Origin: Pleomorphomonas sp. JP5
GTDB taxonomy: Bacteria; Pseudomonadota; Alphaproteobacteria; Rhizobiales; Pleomorphomonadaceae
Length of the DNA stretch: 64,000 nt
Direction: 5' to 3'
NCBI RefSeq assembly: GCF_023721815.1
Contig: NZ_JAMDLI010000022.1
Coordinates: forward strand, 372,001-436,000
Position numbers and translations under genes: made by a program. Position 1 is the first letter of the stretch. Every line of letters starts with the position of its first letter. Below the pieces are notes generated by a model. That model was not told where the DNA came from and did not search any database. It saw only the letters and a program-made list of their open reading frames with translations. Below, piece by piece: positions 61,973 to 64,000 of this stretch.

Positions 61973-63280
61973 ATGCAGTCTTCCAAAGACCTTACTCGCC
62001 CTCGGCGCGGGCTCGATCGCCGCAGATTGCTGTCCGGTCTCGGCGCCACGGCGCTCGGCGGCTCGCTGGCTGGCGTTGCTCGGGCCGATACCGCTCATCA
62101 CACGGTCGCCGACGCGCCGATCGCCAATGTCGCCAGTCAGCTCGATAGCGTTCCTTATCTTGGTCGTCACCAGGCTGGCGTGGTTGATGCGCGCCCGGCG
62201 AACGGCATGGTGGCGAGCTTCGACGTGCTGGCAAGGGACGCCGACGAGCTGGAGGCATTGTTCCGCACACTGACCGAGCGCATAGCCTTCCTGACGGTTG
62301 GCGGCCCCGTGCCGGCGTTGGATCCGAAGTTGCCGCCCGCCGACTCCGGGCTCTTGGGCCCTGTGATCCGGCCGGACAACCTGACGATCACCGTCTCGCT
62401 CGGCTCGTCGCTGTTCGATGATCGGCCATGGCTGGCCTCCCTGAGGCCAAAGCATCTTCAGAGGATGATGCGCTTTCCCAATGATGCGCTCGATGCCGAC
62501 ATTTGCCACGGCGATCTGTCCGTCCAGATTTGCGCCAACACCCAAGACACGACCATCCATGCCTTGAGAGACATCATCAAGGCGTCCAGCCGTCAGATGA
62601 TCCTGAAATGGAAGCAGGAAGGCAATGTGCCGGTTATCACGCCGGGACCGGACGGCCGCGCCGAAAGCGCCCGCAACTTCCTTGGCTTCCGCGACGGATC
62701 TGCCAACCCGGACTCCTCTGATGTCGCCGAGATGGATCGCGTTGTCTGGGTGGGGCCGGAAGATGGTGAGCCGGCCTGGGCGGTCGGTGGCAGCTATCAG
62801 GCCGTGCGCATCATCAGAAACTTCGTCGAGCGCTGGGATCGCACGCCCTTCGGCGAACAGGAGCGGATCATGGGCCGCACCAAGATGACCGGCGCTCCCC
62901 TCGATCGTCGTGAGGGCAGTGAGTTCGACGTGCCTGACTATGTCAGCGATCCCGAAGGCAAGGCGACGCCAATGGATGCTCACATCCGGCTCGCCAACGC
63001 GCGCGACGAAGCGTCGAAAGCCCATATCATTCTCCGGCGGCCTTTCAACTACTCGAACGGGGTTACCCAATCCGGCCAGCTCGATCAGGGGCTTCTGTTC
63101 ATCTGCTATCAGGCGAACCTCGAGCGCGGCTTCATCACCGTACAGCGAAAGCTCAACGGCGAGCCGCTTGAGGAATACATCAAGCCGGTCGGCGGCGGCT
63201 TCTTCTACACGCTTCCTGGAATTCGCGATGCTTCCGACTACGTCGGCAGCTCGTTGATCGCCGCTGCGCGCGGCGCCTGA
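61973..63280 (+). CDS. efeB: EfeB, deferrochelatase/Dyp-type peroxidase
   Basis: 435 residues. Tat signal (RRRLLSGLGATALGG, residues ~16-31) and a Dyp-peroxidase domain with the GxxDG motif in FLGFRDGSANPD and the heme His region DEASKAHIILRRPFNY. It is exported folded with heme and helps oxidise or extract iron for EfeU. Starts 5 bases after efeO. Confidence 0.93.
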   Translation: MQSSKDLTRPRRGLDRRRLLSGLGATALGGSLAGVARADTAHHTVADAPIANVASQLDSVPYLGRHQAGVVDARPANGMVASFDVLARDADELEALFRTLTERIAFLTVGGPVPALDPKLPPADSGLLGPVIRPDNLTITVSLGSSLFDDRPWLASLRPKHLQRMMRFPNDALDADICHGDLSVQICANTQDTTIHALRDIIKASSRQMILKWKQEGNVPVITPGPDGRAESARNFLGFRDGSANPDSSDVAEMDRVVWVGPEDGEPAWAVGGSYQAVRIIRNFVERWDRTPFGEQERIMGRTKMTGAPLDRREGSEFDVPDYVSDPEGKATPMDAHIRLANARDEASKAHIILRRPFNYSNGVTQSGQLDQGLLFICYQANLERGFITVQRKLNGEPLEEYIKPVGGGFFYTLPGIRDASDYVGSSLIAAARGA

Positions 63281-63313
63281 ACCCGCATCCATTTCAAAAA
63301 GGGAGACCGAAAC

Positions 63314-64000
63314 ATGCGTATGTCCGGCCTTGTCGGCGCTTCGGCGCTGGCGTTCATTCTTTCGTCCGGCGCCTTTGCCCAGGAAGCGAGCCTCGACCTC
63401 GTCGAGCCGATCGCCGAGTACAAGATCTACGTATCCGAAAAGCTTGCCAAGCTCGTCGAGGATACCACCGCCTTTACCGACGCCGTGAAGGCTGGCGAGG
63501 TCGACAAGGCCAAGGAGCTCTTCGCGCCGACCCGTCTTTCCTATGAGGCGATCGAGCCGATCGCCGAGCTGTTCTCCGACCTCGACGCGTCCATCGACTC
63601 GCGGGCCGACGACTATGAGAAGGCTGAGGCCGATCCGGAGTTCCCCGGCTTCCATCGCATCGAGTACGGTTTGTGGGAGAAGAACTCCACCGAGGGCCTT
63701 GCTCCGGTGGCCGACAAGCTGCTCGCCGATGTCAAGGAACTCGAGGGGCGCATCGCCTCGCTGACCTTCCCGCCCGAGAAGGTTGTCGGCGGCGCTGCCG
63801 TGCTGATGGAAGAGGTGGCTGCCACCAAGATCTCCGGCGAGGAAGATCGCTACAGCCACACCGACCTCTGGGACTTCCGTGGCAACTTCGATGGCGCGCG
63901 CAAGATCGTCGATCTGGTGCGACCGCTGATCGCCGACAAGGAAGCCGACTTCCTGAAGACGGTGGACGCCAACTTCGAGACGGTCGATACGACGCTCGCC
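63314..64000 (+). CDS. Second M75/imelysin protein (EfeM-like), partial
   Basis: 229 residues visible; the 3' end is outside the window. Signal peptide (cleavage SGAFA-QE) followed directly by an M75 domain (LVEPIAEYKIYVSEKLAKLV, HxxE in FPGFHRIEYGLW, LMEEVAATKISGEEDRYSHT). Unlike EfeO it lacks the cupredoxin domain. GGGAGA site; 33 bases after efeB, so part of the iron operon. Likely a short EfeO/EfeM periplasmic metal-binding partner. Confidence 0.88.
   Translation, partial: MRMSGLVGASALAFILSSGAFAQEASLDLVEPIAEYKIYVSEKLAKLVEDTTAFTDAVKAGEVDKAKELFAPTRLSYEAIEPIAELFSDLDASIDSRADDYEKAEADPEFPGFHRIEYGLWEKNSTEGLAPVADKLLADVKELEGRIASLTFPPEKVVGGAAVLMEEVAATKISGEEDRYSHTDLWDFRGNFDGARKIVDLVRPLIADKEADFLKTVDANFETVDTTLA

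Noticed and set aside
61865-63859. 664-codon leftward open frame across efeB
   Set aside because: Antisense to EfeB and the M75 protein; no motif.
1-64000. CRISPR arrays, IS elements, prophage or integration sites
   Set aside because: No spaced repeat series, transposase, integrase or tRNA-linked direct repeats were seen.

Overview
This is a GC-rich window (roughly 64% GC by eye) from an alphaproteobacterium. It most likely belongs to the Hyphomicrobiales (Rhizobiales), judging by the UgpC/MalK-type and polar-amino-acid ABC importers, the HutC/HutF-type histidine pathway, MsrPQ, EfeUOB, and long spurious open frames antisense to real genes. Genus cannot be fixed from the sequence; a Pleomorphomonas-like soil or rhizosphere organism is only a guess. 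No rRNA, tRNA, IS element, prophage or CRISPR array was seen. Genes at both ends (serine hydrolase; M75/imelysin protein) run off the window.

Layout. 1-5275: a leftward set (DUF5107-TPR protein, a 56-residue ORF, serine hydrolase) opposite an AraC regulator. 5301-13855: LysR/MFS pair, GH20 hexosaminidase facing a GNAT acetyltransferase, AraC/SLC13 transporter pair, PQQ-type sugar dehydrogenase. 13842-21325: a sugar ABC importer operon (binding protein, two permeases, SIS isomerase/deaminase, PfkB kinase, ATPase), divergent from a ROK repressor with a palindromic operator between them. 21445-27228: an amino-acid importer without its own ATPase, linked to a dimethylargininase-type hydrolase, an M20 amidohydrolase and an isochorismatase-fold hydrolase, which suggests methylated or acylated arginine use. 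27461-27889: Nudix hydrolase.

28471-38747 is the most unusual block. It holds an ECF sigma factor followed by a hook-and-filament set: flagellin, FliD, FliS, a small protein resembling ones found beside ECF sigma genes, a very short FlgD, FlgE, an unknown 113-residue protein, a FlgN-like chaperone, FlgK and FlgL. No basal-body, export or motor gene is present. It looks like a self-contained module of external flagellar parts plus their chaperones under its own sigma factor.

38973-50167: EamA transporter, TreZ trehalohydrolase, Fe-dependent alcohol dehydrogenase, a multi-PAS GGDEF-EAL protein, O-acetylhomoserine sulfhydrylase, MsrP-MsrQ and RpiB. 50306-59598: a hut locus. hutC-hutU-hutD run left; hutF, a complete histidine-type ABC importer and a hutH homologue run right; HutC-type palindromes lie before both arms. 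The HutH homologue lacks the Ala-Ser-Gly triad that normally makes the MIO cofactor, and hutI/hutG are not here, so the pathway must be completed elsewhere. 59929-64000: efeU-efeO-efeB plus a second M75 protein, an EfeUOB iron-uptake operon behind a Fur-like 19-bp palindrome.

Four substrate-binding-protein genes and the flagellin gene are each followed by a strong RNA hairpin before the next gene. This is consistent with making the binding protein or flagellin in excess over downstream products.
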